Of a stretch of DNA of 19,849 nt, positions 9,858 through 17,418 are shown piece after piece. The position numbers and the translations under genes are program-made. The DNA lies in the NCBI GenBank assembly GCA_039920165.1, contig JBDSEG010000412.1:1-19849 (forward strand), read 5' to 3'. Below the pieces are notes generated by a model. It saw only the letters and a list, made by a program, of their open reading frames with translations, was not told the origin of the DNA and did not search any database. The first letter of the stretch is position 1, and every line of letters starts with the position of its first letter. The stretch is from JBDSEG01 sp039920165. GTDB taxonomy: Bacteria > Pseudomonadota > Gammaproteobacteria > Burkholderiales > Burkholderiaceae_C.

Positions 9858-11048
9858 TCAGCCAGCCGCCTCGATCCGGCGCGCCTGCGGACTGCCGGCT
9901 GCGACCAGCGCGGCCATGAACCAGAACAGGCTGGCGGCGCCAAGTGCGGCGCCAGCGAGTCCGAACAGCAGCGGCATCAGCGCGCTCGAGATATTGATCG
10001 TCATCGAGCGCAGCGCGATCGCCTCGCCGTGCCGGCCGTCGGGCGTGATGTGGTGCAGGCTGGTCATGATCATCGGCTGGACCGCGCCGAGCGCGGTGCC
10101 GAGCAGTGCCGCGCACAACCCCATCTGCCATTCCGAACGCACCCACGGATAGGCCGCCAGCACCGCCGCTGCGGCGAGCATCGCGCCGAACAGCACCTGC
10201 GCTTCGCGCATTCGGTGCGCCAGTGCCGGGATCGCGAGCCGCACGAGGACGACCGCCGCGGCGAAGGCGGCGAGCACGAAGCCGATCGCCGATGCGCTGA
10301 AGTCGCGCTCGTGGCCGAGTATGGGGACCACGAAGGAGTGCATGTCCCAGCTCGACGACATCAACCAGTTGACGAGCAGCAATCGGCGAAATCCCGGCGT
10401 GCGCAGCAGCGCCCACGAACTGCTGCGGCCGACGGGTGCGGCGCCGCGGGCCGGCACTTCGCGCGGGACTTTCGTCGCCGACCATAGGCTGACCAGCGGC
10501 AACAACGCGAGGCCGACGAAGGCCGCGCGAAAGCCGCCCAGGTCGATCAGGCTGCCGGCCAGCACCGGGCCGACGACATTGGCCAGCGCCGGCGCGACGC
10601 CGAGCCAGCTGAACACGCGCTTGAGCTGGACCGGATCGCCGGCGCTGCGCCCGGCGGTGCGCAGGATCGTGATCATTCCGGTATTCGCGCCGGCGCCTGT
10701 CGCCATCGCGGCGCCGCACAGGGCGATGAACTGCGGCGTCGGCGCCAGCCAGGTCGAGATCACCGCGAGCACCGCGCCAGCGCTGGTCATGCCGACCGCC
10801 AGGCGCATCGGCCGATGGTAACCGTGCCGGTCCGCGAGCCGTCCGGCCTGCATCGCGAGCACGATCGGTGCGGCCGCAAAGAGCCCCATCAGTACACCCA
10901 CGGTCCATTCGGCATGGCCCTGGCGCAAGGCCTGCAACGGCGCCGCGAGCCGCACCCCGGCCATGCACGCGTGCATGCAAACCTGGCCGACGATGAGCGC
11001 GATCAGGGTCTGGCGCAGGCTCTGCGGCGCGAGCCCGCCGTCAGCCAT
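9858..11048 (-). CDS. Major facilitator superfamily transporter, substrate unknown
   Basis: This polytopic inner-membrane protein has about 12 hydrophobic segments. The MFS motif A between helices 2 and 3 is clear: AGRLADRHGYHRPMR. The chosen start (MADGGLAPQSLRQ) gives 396 residues and overlaps the end of rmuC by 8 bp. An ATG at 11072 would add 8 residues and overlap by 32 bp. Neither start has a good Shine-Dalgarno, so this choice is tentative. Overlap with rmuC implies translational coupling and one transcript, though the pairing does not reveal a function. The resemblance is to general drug or sugar efflux-type MFS proteins; I cannot name a substrate. Confidence 0.85.
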   Translation of the reverse strand: MADGGLAPQSLRQTLIALIVGQVCMHACMAGVRLAAPLQALRQGHAEWTVGVLMGLFAAAPIVLAMQAGRLADRHGYHRPMRLAVGMTSAGAVLAVISTWLAPTPQFIALCGAAMATGAGANTGMITILRTAGRSAGDPVQLKRVFSWLGVAPALANVVGPVLAGSLIDLGGFRAAFVGLALLPLVSLWSATKVPREVPARGAAPVGRSSSWALLRTPGFRRLLLVNWLMSSSWDMHSFVVPILGHERDFSASAIGFVLAAFAAAVVLVRLAIPALAHRMREAQVLFGAMLAAAAVLAAYPWVRSEWQMGLCAALLGTALGAVQPMIMTSLHHITPDGRHGEAIALRSMTINISSALMPLLFGLAGAALGAASLFWFMAALVAAGSPQARRIEAAG

Positions 11049-12471
11049 CGCCGGCGTCGGGTGCATCCGCATCGGCCGGCGCCGGCAGCGGGAACAGCGC
11101 CATCGAACGCGGCTCCGACAGCGCCTCGACCGAACGCAGGGTGCGCGTCATGACGTTGCTGCGGGTCTGCGCCGCGTCGATCGTATTGCCCGCTTCCTGC
11201 AGCTTCTTCTTCACGCGCGCCAGGCCGTCGCCGAATTTGGCGAATTCGGTCTTGACCGCGCCCAGAACCTCCCACACCTCGGCGCTACGCTGTTCGAGTG
11301 CGAGCGTGCGAAAGCCCATCTGCAGGCTCGTCAGCGTAGCGAGCAGCGTCGTCGGGCCGCACAGCGTGACGCGGTATTCGCGCTGCAGCGCCTCCATCAA
11401 CCCCGGCCTGCGCAGCGCCTCGGCGTACAGGCCCTCGGTCGGGACGAAGAGGATCGCGAATTCCGTCGTGTGCGGCGGCGCGACGTATTTGTCGCGGATG
11501 CTGCGCGCCTCGATGCGCAGCCGCACCTCGATCGCCTTGCCGGCCGCTTCGGCGGCGGGCGCATCGGCGCGCTCCTGCGCATCGAGCAGCCGCTCGTAGT
11601 CCTCGCGCGGAAATTTGGCGTCGATCGGCAGCCACAGCGGCACACCGTCGGCGCGGTGCCCAGGCAGACGGATCGCGAACTCGACGCGCGCGCCGCTGTG
11701 CGGAATGGTCTCGACATTGCGCCCGTACTGCTCGGGCGTGAAGACCTGTTCGAGCAACCCGGCGAGCTGCATCTCGCCGAAGATGCCGCGGCTCTTGACG
11801 TTGTTCAGCACCCGGTTGAGCGAGCCCACGTCCTTCGCCAGCAACTGCATTTCACCCAGGCCGCGGTGCACCTGCTCGAGCCGGTCGGCGACCTGCTTGA
11901 AGCTTTCGCCCAGCCGCTGGTCGAGCGTTGACTGCAGCTTCTCGTCGACCGTCGCGCGCATCTGCTCGAGCTTGCGCTCGTTGCCGATCTGCATCGCGCC
12001 GAGCTGGCGTTCAACGCTCGCACGCAGCTCGGCCTGGCGCTGCTCGTTGACCTGCGACAGCGCAAGCAACTGCTCGCCGAGCTGGGTCGAGAAGCGCTGT
12101 AAAGACCCGGCCTGCGTCTGCCCGGCTTGCGCGAGCGTATCGGCGAGGCCCTGGCGGGTCGCCGAAAGCTGGCTCGCGAAGCGGTCGATCTGTTCGTTCT
12201 GCGTGCGTGCAACATCGCCTTGCTGGGCCAGCAGCACCTGTTGCAGCGACGCGACCGAAAGGCCGAGCTCCTGCCGCGTGGCCGCATCGCTGCGCGCGAT
12301 ATCGTCGCGCAGCGCGCGCTCCATGCGCTGCACTTCATCGCCGACCGCGGTGGCCAGCGCGGCGGGCGTCTGGCGGCGCGCGCGACGTTCGCCGACGGCG
12401 ATGCCCAGAAGGACCAGAAGCAGGACAAGGACGAGAACGACGCCGGCCAGCGCCAACCATTCGAGGGGCAT
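11041..12471 (-). CDS. rmuC: RmuC family DNA recombination protein
   Basis: RmuC proteins limit inversions at short inverted repeats in E. coli and carry a nuclease-like core. The exact reaction is not established. The 476-residue product begins with a single membrane anchor (about 4-26, rich in Leu and Val). A long helical, probably coiled-coil region follows to about 220, rich in Gln, Glu and Arg. The conserved RmuC domain includes LNNVKSRGIFGEMQLAGLLE, LWLPIDAKFPREDYERL (the D-x-K pair of a restriction-nuclease-like site) and RDKYVAPPHTTEFAILFVP. The tail after about 445 is low-complexity, Ala/Asp/Pro-rich. No strong Shine-Dalgarno precedes the ATG at 12471. It is divergent from the Bug-family gene and overlaps the MFS gene downstream. 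Confidence 0.93.
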   Translation of the reverse strand: MPLEWLALAGVVLVLVLLLVLLGIAVGERRARRQTPAALATAVGDEVQRMERALRDDIARSDAATRQELGLSVASLQQVLLAQQGDVARTQNEQIDRFASQLSATRQGLADTLAQAGQTQAGSLQRFSTQLGEQLLALSQVNEQRQAELRASVERQLGAMQIGNERKLEQMRATVDEKLQSTLDQRLGESFKQVADRLEQVHRGLGEMQLLAKDVGSLNRVLNNVKSRGIFGEMQLAGLLEQVFTPEQYGRNVETIPHSGARVEFAIRLPGHRADGVPLWLPIDAKFPREDYERLLDAQERADAPAAEAAGKAIEVRLRIEARSIRDKYVAPPHTTEFAILFVPTEGLYAEALRRPGLMEALQREYRVTLCGPTTLLATLTSLQMGFRTLALEQRSAEVWEVLGAVKTEFAKFGDGLARVKKKLQEAGNTIDAAQTRSNVMTRTLRSVEALSEPRSMALFPLPAPADADAPDAGDG

Positions 12472-12582
12472 TGCGCAATTGTCGCTGCGCGGCCTCGCGC
12501 GGGGTCCGGGCTGGGAGTACGGGCGTTTGGGCTATAACGCGCGCGGCTTCCGATTCACCCACCACCGCCCCGAGGTCATCCC
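12472..12582. promoter_or_regulatory. Divergent intergenic region, rmuC / Bug-type binding protein
   Basis: This 111-bp gap lies between divergent genes. On the plus strand TATAAC at 12533-12538 is a plausible -10 for the binding-protein gene, about 45 nt before its ATG. GAGGT at 12572-12576 is its Shine-Dalgarno. I cannot find a good -35 at the usual spacing. On the minus strand the same spot reads TTATAG and could serve rmuC. The promoter call is weak. Confidence 0.35.
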
Positions 12583-13560
12583 ATGCAACGCCGCCATGCC
12601 CTGCAAGCGATCGCCGCCCTGTCCCTGTCCGGCGCTGCGCAGGCGCAAGCCCGCACGATCCGCCTCATCATCCCCTACCCGCCTGGCGGCCCGCTCGATA
12701 TCACGGCGCGCGCGCTGGCAGAGAAGGTGCGCGAGAGCCTGGGAACGGTGGTGGTAGAGAACCGGCCCGGTGCCGGCGGCAACCTCGGCGCCGACCTGGT
12801 CGCCAAGAGCGCGCCCGATGGCCAGACGATCGTGATGGGCGCGGTCGCCACGCACGCGATCAACCCCTGGCTGTACGCGAAGATTCCTTACGACCCGCTG
12901 CGCGATTTCACGCCAATCACGCTGGTTGCGCAGGTTTCGAACGTGCTCGTCATGAATCCGCAGACCGCGCAGCGCCTCGCGATTGCGAGCGTGGCCGATC
13001 TGGTCGCGTATGCGAAAAAGAATCCCGGACGGCTGAACTACGGCTCGGGCGGCAACGGCAGCGCCGGCCACCTCGCGGGCGAGATGTTCAAGGCGCAGGC
13101 TGGCGTCTTCATGGTCCACATTCCGTATGCTGGCGGCAGCCCGGCGCAGCTCGCGCTGCTGGCCGGTCAGGTCGATCTGAATTTCGACAACCTCGCGGCC
13201 GCCTCGGCAAATATCAAATCGGGCAAGCTCGTCGCCCTGGCCATGACGACCGCGCGCCGCACGGCCAGCATGCCCGAGGTGCCGACCATCGCCGAAGGCG
13301 GGCGCACGCTCGGCCTCGCGAGCTTCGACATCAACACCTGGTTCGGTCTGTTCGGGCCGGCAGGAATGTCCGCCGAGACGACGCAGCGCCTGAACCGCGC
13401 TTTCGTCGATGCGCTGAATGCACCCGACGTCAAGGCTCGCTTCGCGACCCTGCTGGCCGAGCCCTCGCCCACCACGCCGGAGCAGTTCGCCGGCTTCGTC
13501 AAGAGCGAGCTGGCGAAATACGAAAAAATCGTGAAGGCGAGCGGCGCGACGGTCGAATGA
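12583..13560 (+). CDS. Bug/TctC-family tripartite tricarboxylate transporter substrate-binding protein
   Basis: This 325-residue periplasmic binding protein belongs to a family greatly expanded in Burkholderiales, whose members bind carboxylates and related small acids. A signal peptide covers about 1-24. An Arg-Arg pair at positions 3-4 gives it a Tat-like look, as in many Bug proteins, but a Sec route is also possible. Mature-domain hallmarks are RLIIPYPPGGPLDITARALA, VVENRPGAGGNLGADLVAK, IPYAGGSPAQLALLAGQVDL and MPEVPTIAEGG. No TctA/TctB membrane genes are nearby, so it is an orphan. It converges on livF with a 6-bp gap, and nothing links it to that ABC importer. Confidence 0.93.
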   Translation: MQRRHALQAIAALSLSGAAQAQARTIRLIIPYPPGGPLDITARALAEKVRESLGTVVVENRPGAGGNLGADLVAKSAPDGQTIVMGAVATHAINPWLYAKIPYDPLRDFTPITLVAQVSNVLVMNPQTAQRLAIASVADLVAYAKKNPGRLNYGSGGNGSAGHLAGEMFKAQAGVFMVHIPYAGGSPAQLALLAGQVDLNFDNLAAASANIKSGKLVALAMTTARRTASMPEVPTIAEGGRTLGLASFDINTWFGLFGPAGMSAETTQRLNRAFVDALNAPDVKARFATLLAEPSPTTPEQFAGFVKSELAKYEKIVKASGATVE

Positions 13561-13566
13561 GAACCG

Positions 13567-14280
13567 CTATTCCCCCAGATAGGCCGCGCGCACGCGAGGA
13601 TCTTCGAGCAGCGTGCGGGCGGGCCCGCTCATCGTCACTTCGCCCGAGTCCATCACGTAGCCGCGCGAGGCGAGCTGCAGGGCGCGGCTCGCGTTCTGTT
13701 CGACCAGCAGCACGGTCGTGCCGCGAGCGTGGATATCGGCGACCACCTCGAAGATCTTGTCGACCATGATCGGCGAGAGGCCCATCGACGGTTCGTCCAG
13801 CAGCAGCACCTTCGGTCTTGCCATCAGCGCGCGTCCCATCGCGAGCATCTGCTGCTCGCCCCCGCTCATGGTGCCGGCGAGCTGGACGCGGCGCTCCTTG
13901 AGGCGCGGAAAGATGGCGAAGACCTTGTCCATATCCGCATCGATCTCGTTGTCGTCCCGAACATAGGCGCCCATCTGCAGGTTCTCGGTGATGGACATGC
14001 GGGCGAACACGCCGCGCCCCTCGGGCACCATCACCAGGCCCTGCTTGACAAGATCCCACGAGCCCTGGCCCTTGATATCCCGGCCCATGAAGCGGATCTC
14101 GCCGCCCGCCGCCGGCTGGATGCCGGTGATCGCCTTCAGCGTCGTCGTCTTGCCGGCGCCGTTGGCGCCGATCAGGCTGACGAGCTCGCCTTCGTGGACC
14201 TCGAAACTCACGCCCTTGACGGCTTGGATGCCGCCGTAGGCGACCTTCAGGCCGCTGACCTTGAGGAGGGTGCTTGCCAT
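13567..14280 (-). CDS. livF: Branched-chain amino acid ABC transporter ATP-binding protein LivF
   Basis: This is one of two ATPases that power a LivHM-type importer at the inner face of the membrane. The 237 residues are standard length. The Walker A is GANGAGKTT (38-46), the signature MSGGEQQ (138-144) and the Walker B VLLLDEPSMGLSP (158-170). LLVEQNASRAL (191-201), with Gln-Asn where most ABC ATPases have His-Asp, is typical of LivF and separates it from LivG. The gene is last in the livHMGF order but is set apart from livG by 80 bp containing a GC-rich repeat-like element. The region just before its ATG can fold into a hairpin, and I see no clear Shine-Dalgarno. Confidence 0.95.
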   Translation of the reverse strand: MASTLLKVSGLKVAYGGIQAVKGVSFEVHEGELVSLIGANGAGKTTTLKAITGIQPAAGGEIRFMGRDIKGQGSWDLVKQGLVMVPEGRGVFARMSITENLQMGAYVRDDNEIDADMDKVFAIFPRLKERRVQLAGTMSGGEQQMLAMGRALMARPKVLLLDEPSMGLSPIMVDKIFEVVADIHARGTTVLLVEQNASRALQLASRGYVMDSGEVTMSGPARTLLEDPRVRAAYLGE

Positions 14281-14281
14281 G

Positions 14282-14353
14282 TCAGTACTGCCCAGCCGTT
14301 CCGAAGGTACTGAGCGCCCCCACGGGGGGCAGCGAACGAAGTGAGCGTGGGGG
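14282..14353. repeat. GC-rich palindromic (REP-like) intercistronic element between livG and livF
   Basis: Nested hairpins fill the livG-livF gap. TCAGTAC (14282-14288) pairs with GTACTGA (14307-14313) around an 18-nt loop. GCCCCC (14316-14321) pairs with GGGGGC (14325-14330) around a 3-nt loop. As an alternative, CCCCCAC (14317-14323) pairs with GTGGGGG (14347-14353). From memory, similar CCCCCACG...GGGGGC palindromes with an internal TCGCT/AGCGA-like core recur between genes in many Burkholderiales genomes, so this is probably a dispersed repeat. Only one copy is in the window, so repetition cannot be shown here. On the plus strand the element is followed by TTTCATTT, but the liv genes run on the minus strand. 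Confidence 0.6.
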
Positions 14354-14360
14354 TTTCATT

Positions 14361-15155
14361 TCAATGGACCTTGTGGCCGGCGCCGAGGTAGGCCTCGATC
14401 ACCTTATCGTTGCGCTGCACGTCGGCCGGCGTGCCTTCGGCGATCTGCTTGCCGTAGTCGAGCACGGTCACGCGATCGCACAGACCCATCACGAGCTTCA
14501 CGTCGTGCTCGATCAGGAGGATGGTGCGGCCGTCTTTGCGGATGCGGTCGATCAGCTCGCGCAGCACGACCTTCTCGGTCGCGTTCATGCCGGCCGCGGG
14601 CTCGTCGAGCGCGATCAGCTTGGGGTCCGTGGCCAGGGCGCGCGCGATCTCGAGCCGGCGCTGGTCGCCGTAGCTCAGCGTGCGTGCCTTGTAGTCGGTG
14701 AAGCGGCCGATGCCCACGTAGTCGAGCAGCTCCTGCGCGCGCGCCGCGATGGCGGCTTCCTCAGCCCTGAAGCCTGGGGTGCGGAAAACGGCGCCGATCA
14801 GCCCCGAGTGGGTCCGCACATGGCGCCCGACCATCACGTTTTCGAGCGCCGTCATCTCGGCGAACAGGCGGATGTTCTGGAAGGTGCGCGCGATGCCGGC
14901 CTTCGCGACCTCGTGCACCGCGCTGGGCTTATAGGGCTTGCCGCCGAGTTCGAAGGTGCCCGAGTCGGGCGCATACAGGCCGGTCAGCACGTTGAAGAAG
15001 GTCGTCTTGCCAGCGCCGTTCGGGCCGATCAGGCCGTAGACCTGACCCTTGGTGATGGTGATGCCCACGTCCGACAGCGCCTGCAAGCCGCCGAAGCGCT
15101 TGGACACCCCGCCGACCTGCAGCACCGTCTCGCTCACCGGGGCGCCGACGCTCAT
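14361..15155 (-). CDS. livG: Branched-chain amino acid ABC transporter ATP-binding protein LivG
   Basis: This is the second ATPase of the LivHMGF importer. The 264-residue product has Walker A GPNGAGKTT (44-52), signature LSYGDQRRLEIARAL (160-174), Walker B LIALDEPAAGM (180-190) and the switch histidine H217 in LLIEHDVKLVMGLCD. GIARTFQNIRLFAEMTALENV (87-107) is the usual LivG Q-loop region. The ATG at 15155 overlaps the livM stop (ATGA), indicating coupled translation. The reading frame stays open far upstream inside livM, but that part is a shadow and does not resemble any protein domain. Confidence 0.96.
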   Translation of the reverse strand: MSVGAPVSETVLQVGGVSKRFGGLQALSDVGITITKGQVYGLIGPNGAGKTTFFNVLTGLYAPDSGTFELGGKPYKPSAVHEVAKAGIARTFQNIRLFAEMTALENVMVGRHVRTHSGLIGAVFRTPGFRAEEAAIAARAQELLDYVGIGRFTDYKARTLSYGDQRRLEIARALATDPKLIALDEPAAGMNATEKVVLRELIDRIRKDGRTILLIEHDVKLVMGLCDRVTVLDYGKQIAEGTPADVQRNDKVIEAYLGAGHKVH

Positions 15156-16354
15156 TTCGCCCCCGGCATGATGGAGGTCGCGGGCGGCGGAATCTGCTCG
15201 GCCGGGGTCAGATGCGCATGCGGATGGACGGGCAGCGTATCGGGCGTGATATCGCGCCCGTGCTCCGGAGACGGCCACAGACCACGCGGGCGCGACAGCA
15301 TGATGCCGATCATGGCCAGCGCGATCAGCAGCTGGCGCAGGATCGACGCGTCGAGCCGCCCGTCGGTCATCTGCTGCAGCGGCCCGGCGACATAGCGCAG
15401 CACCTCGGGCAGCGCCGCCAGCAGCAGCGCACCGACGATCACGCCGGGGATGTGGCCGATGCCGCCCAGCACCACCATCGCGACGATCATCACCGACTCC
15501 TGCAGCGCGAACGACTCGGGCGAGACGAAACCCTGGAAGCTCGCGAACAGCACGCCCGAGACGCCGCCGAAGGTGGCACCCATCCCGAACGCGAGCAGCT
15601 TGAGGTTGCGGGTATTGATGCCCATCGCCTTGGCGGCGATCTCGTCCTCGCGGATCGCCATCCAGGCGCGGCCGATTCGGCTGCGCTCGAGGCGGTAGCA
15701 GATCAACACGCCGAAGATGACGAGCGCGAGGAAGAAATAATAGTAGTTGGTAACCTTGGGCAGCTCCATGCCGAACAGGTGCTGGGTCTGGCCGAGGTTG
15801 ACGCCGAACATTGAGATATCGTCGATCTGCGCCAGGCCCTTGGGACCGTTGGTGACGTTGACCGGCGCGTCGAGGTTGTTCAGGAAGACGCGGATGATCT
15901 CGCCGAAGCCGAGCGTCACGATCGCCAGATAGTCGCCTCGCAGCTTGAGCGTCGGGGCGCCCAGCAGCACGCCGAAGAAACCGGCCACTGCCGCGCCGAG
16001 TGGCAGCACGACATACCAGGGGGCGTGCATGCCGCCGGGGAAGGTCGCCTTCACGAACTCGAAATGATTCCACAGGTGCGGGCTGGCGAGCAGGCCGAAG
16101 AGATAGGCGCCGACCGCGTAGAAGGCGACATAGCCGAGGTCGAGCAGCCCGGCGTAGCCAACCACGATATTCAGGCCGAGCGCGAGCAGCACGTACAGCA
16201 GCGCGACATCGATGATGCGGACCCAGGCATTGCCGAACTGCTGCGCGACGAGCGGAACGATCAGCAGGCCAATGGCGCAGAGCAGGAAGACGGCGAGTTT
16301 TTTCGGCTTGCGCGAGGTGGACGGCGGGATGGCGGCGGAGGTCGGTCGGGTCAT
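15152..16354 (-). CDS. livM: Branched-chain amino acid ABC transporter permease LivM
   Basis: This membrane subunit forms the translocation path with LivH. The 400-residue product is polytopic. It contains LGLNIVVGYAGLLDLGYVAFY (about 59-79), the LRGDYLAIVTLGFGEIIR block (about 138-155), the ATPase-contact loop IGRAWMAIREDEIAAKAMGI (227-246), and LGGIGHIPGVIVGALLL (296-312). A hydrophilic Pro/His-rich tail of about 40 residues follows SRPRGLWP (355-362). The start at 16354 is supported by AAGGAG (16363-16368), 8 nt upstream. That Shine-Dalgarno overlaps the livH stop codon. An upstream in-frame ATG at 16480 would give an unlikely Ser-rich extension running through livH. Confidence 0.95.
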   Translation of the reverse strand: MTRPTSAAIPPSTSRKPKKLAVFLLCAIGLLIVPLVAQQFGNAWVRIIDVALLYVLLALGLNIVVGYAGLLDLGYVAFYAVGAYLFGLLASPHLWNHFEFVKATFPGGMHAPWYVVLPLGAAVAGFFGVLLGAPTLKLRGDYLAIVTLGFGEIIRVFLNNLDAPVNVTNGPKGLAQIDDISMFGVNLGQTQHLFGMELPKVTNYYYFFLALVIFGVLICYRLERSRIGRAWMAIREDEIAAKAMGINTRNLKLLAFGMGATFGGVSGVLFASFQGFVSPESFALQESVMIVAMVVLGGIGHIPGVIVGALLLAALPEVLRYVAGPLQQMTDGRLDASILRQLLIALAMIGIMLSRPRGLWPSPEHGRDITPDTLPVHPHAHLTPAEQIPPPATSIMPGAK

Positions 16355-16367
16355 GGCGCGCGCTCCT

Positions 16368-17291
16368 TCAGGCCCGGTCCGCCACGCGCTCGCCGAGCAG
16401 GCCCTGCGGGCGCAGCGTGAGCACGAGGATGAGGACGACGAAGGCGATGATGTCCTGGTAGTGGCTGCCCAGGACGCCACCGGTCAGCGCCCCGATATAA
16501 CCCGCGCCCAGCGACTCGATGAGTCCCAGCAGCACGCCACCGACCATCGCTCCGGCCAGGTTGCCGATGCCGCCGAACACCGCCGCCGTGAAGGCCTTCA
16601 GGCCGGGCAGAAAGCCCATCGTGTGCTGGACCGAACCGTAGTTGGCCGCGTACATCACGCCGGCCAGCGCCGCCAGCGCGGCGCCGATCACGAAGGTGGC
16701 CGAGATCACCATGTCGGGCTTGACGCCCATCAGTCCGGCCACACGGGGGTTCTCGGCGGTGGCGCGCATCGCACGGCCGAGCTTGGTGCGGTTGACGAGG
16801 TACATCAGGCCGGCCAGCGTCGTCGCCGTGACGACGAGGATGAGGATTTGCGTCATGTTGATGACCGCGCCACCGATATGAAATGGCTCGGACGGCAGCA
16901 GGATCGGGTACGGCTTGTAGTTCGGCTTCCAGATGATCATCGCCAGCGTCTGCAGCAGCAGGCTCATGCCCATCGCGGTGATCAGCGGCGCCAGGCGCGG
17001 TGCGCTGCGCAGCGGCCGGTAGGCGACCTTCTCGATTGCGAAATTGAGCACCGAGCAGACCACGATCGCCGCGATCAGGCCGAGCAGCAGCAGCAGCCAG
17101 CCCGGCAGGCCCATGCCGGCGAGCACCGTGACGACGGTCCAGCTGGTCAGCGCACCCACCATCAACACCTCGCCGTGCGCGAAATTGATGAGGTTGATGA
17201 TGCCGTAGACCATCGTGTAGCCCAGCGCCACCAGCGCATACACGCTGCCGAGCACCAGGCCGTTGATGATCTGCTGGATAAAGGTGTCCAT
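16368..17291 (-). CDS. livH: Branched-chain amino acid ABC transporter permease LivH
   Basis: This is the first gene of the liv cluster and encodes the second permease subunit (307 residues). It begins MDTFIQQIINGLVLGSVYAL. The classical LivH stretch GYTMVYGIINLINFAHGEVLM follows at about 24-44. The ATPase-contact loop TKLGRAMRATAENPRVAGLMG and the block AVFGGIGNLAGAMVGGVLLG lie further on. The ATG at 17291 is chosen over an in-frame ATG at 17333 because an ideal AGGAGG (17297-17302) lies 5 nt upstream and because the family N-terminus starts here. It is divergent from the cyclase gene. The livM gene follows after 13 nt. Confidence 0.96.
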   Translation of the reverse strand: MDTFIQQIINGLVLGSVYALVALGYTMVYGIINLINFAHGEVLMVGALTSWTVVTVLAGMGLPGWLLLLLGLIAAIVVCSVLNFAIEKVAYRPLRSAPRLAPLITAMGMSLLLQTLAMIIWKPNYKPYPILLPSEPFHIGGAVINMTQILILVVTATTLAGLMYLVNRTKLGRAMRATAENPRVAGLMGVKPDMVISATFVIGAALAALAGVMYAANYGSVQHTMGFLPGLKAFTAAVFGGIGNLAGAMVGGVLLGLIESLGAGYIGALTGGVLGSHYQDIIAFVVLILVLTLRPQGLLGERVADRA

Positions 17292-17418
17292 CGAGTCCTC
17301 CTGCGTGGTCGGGTCGCGGTCCGGCAAGGACACCGATGCGCGCAGATTCTAGGGGTCGCACCGCCGCCGGCCGCGGCTATTCGCAGGACTGGCGCGCCGG
17401 TTGCTATCCTCGCGTCCC
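17292..17418. promoter_or_regulatory. Divergent intergenic region, livH / cyclase-ATPase gene
   Basis: This 127-bp gap should contain the liv operon promoter (minus strand) and the cyclase promoter (plus strand). The only confident element is the livH Shine-Dalgarno at 17297-17302. On the plus strand TATCCT at 17405-17410 is -10-like, but it lies 8 nt from the ATG, so it would give an almost leaderless message. No convincing -35 and no long inverted repeat were seen. Confidence 0.35.

Noticed and set aside
13561..13566. Terminator between the convergent Bug-family gene and livF
   Set aside because: The gap is only 6 bp and shows no stem-loop with a T-run. The same holds for the 10-bp gap at 9848-9857.
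14361..16073. A 570-codon ORF that would extend livG upstream
   Set aside because: Only the last 264 codons resemble an ABC ATPase. The upstream part lies inside livM in another frame and is Arg/Ala-rich.
16355..16480. Upstream start for livM at 16480
   Set aside because: The extra 42 residues are a Ser-rich shadow of livH. The ATG at 16354 has a well-placed AAGGAG.
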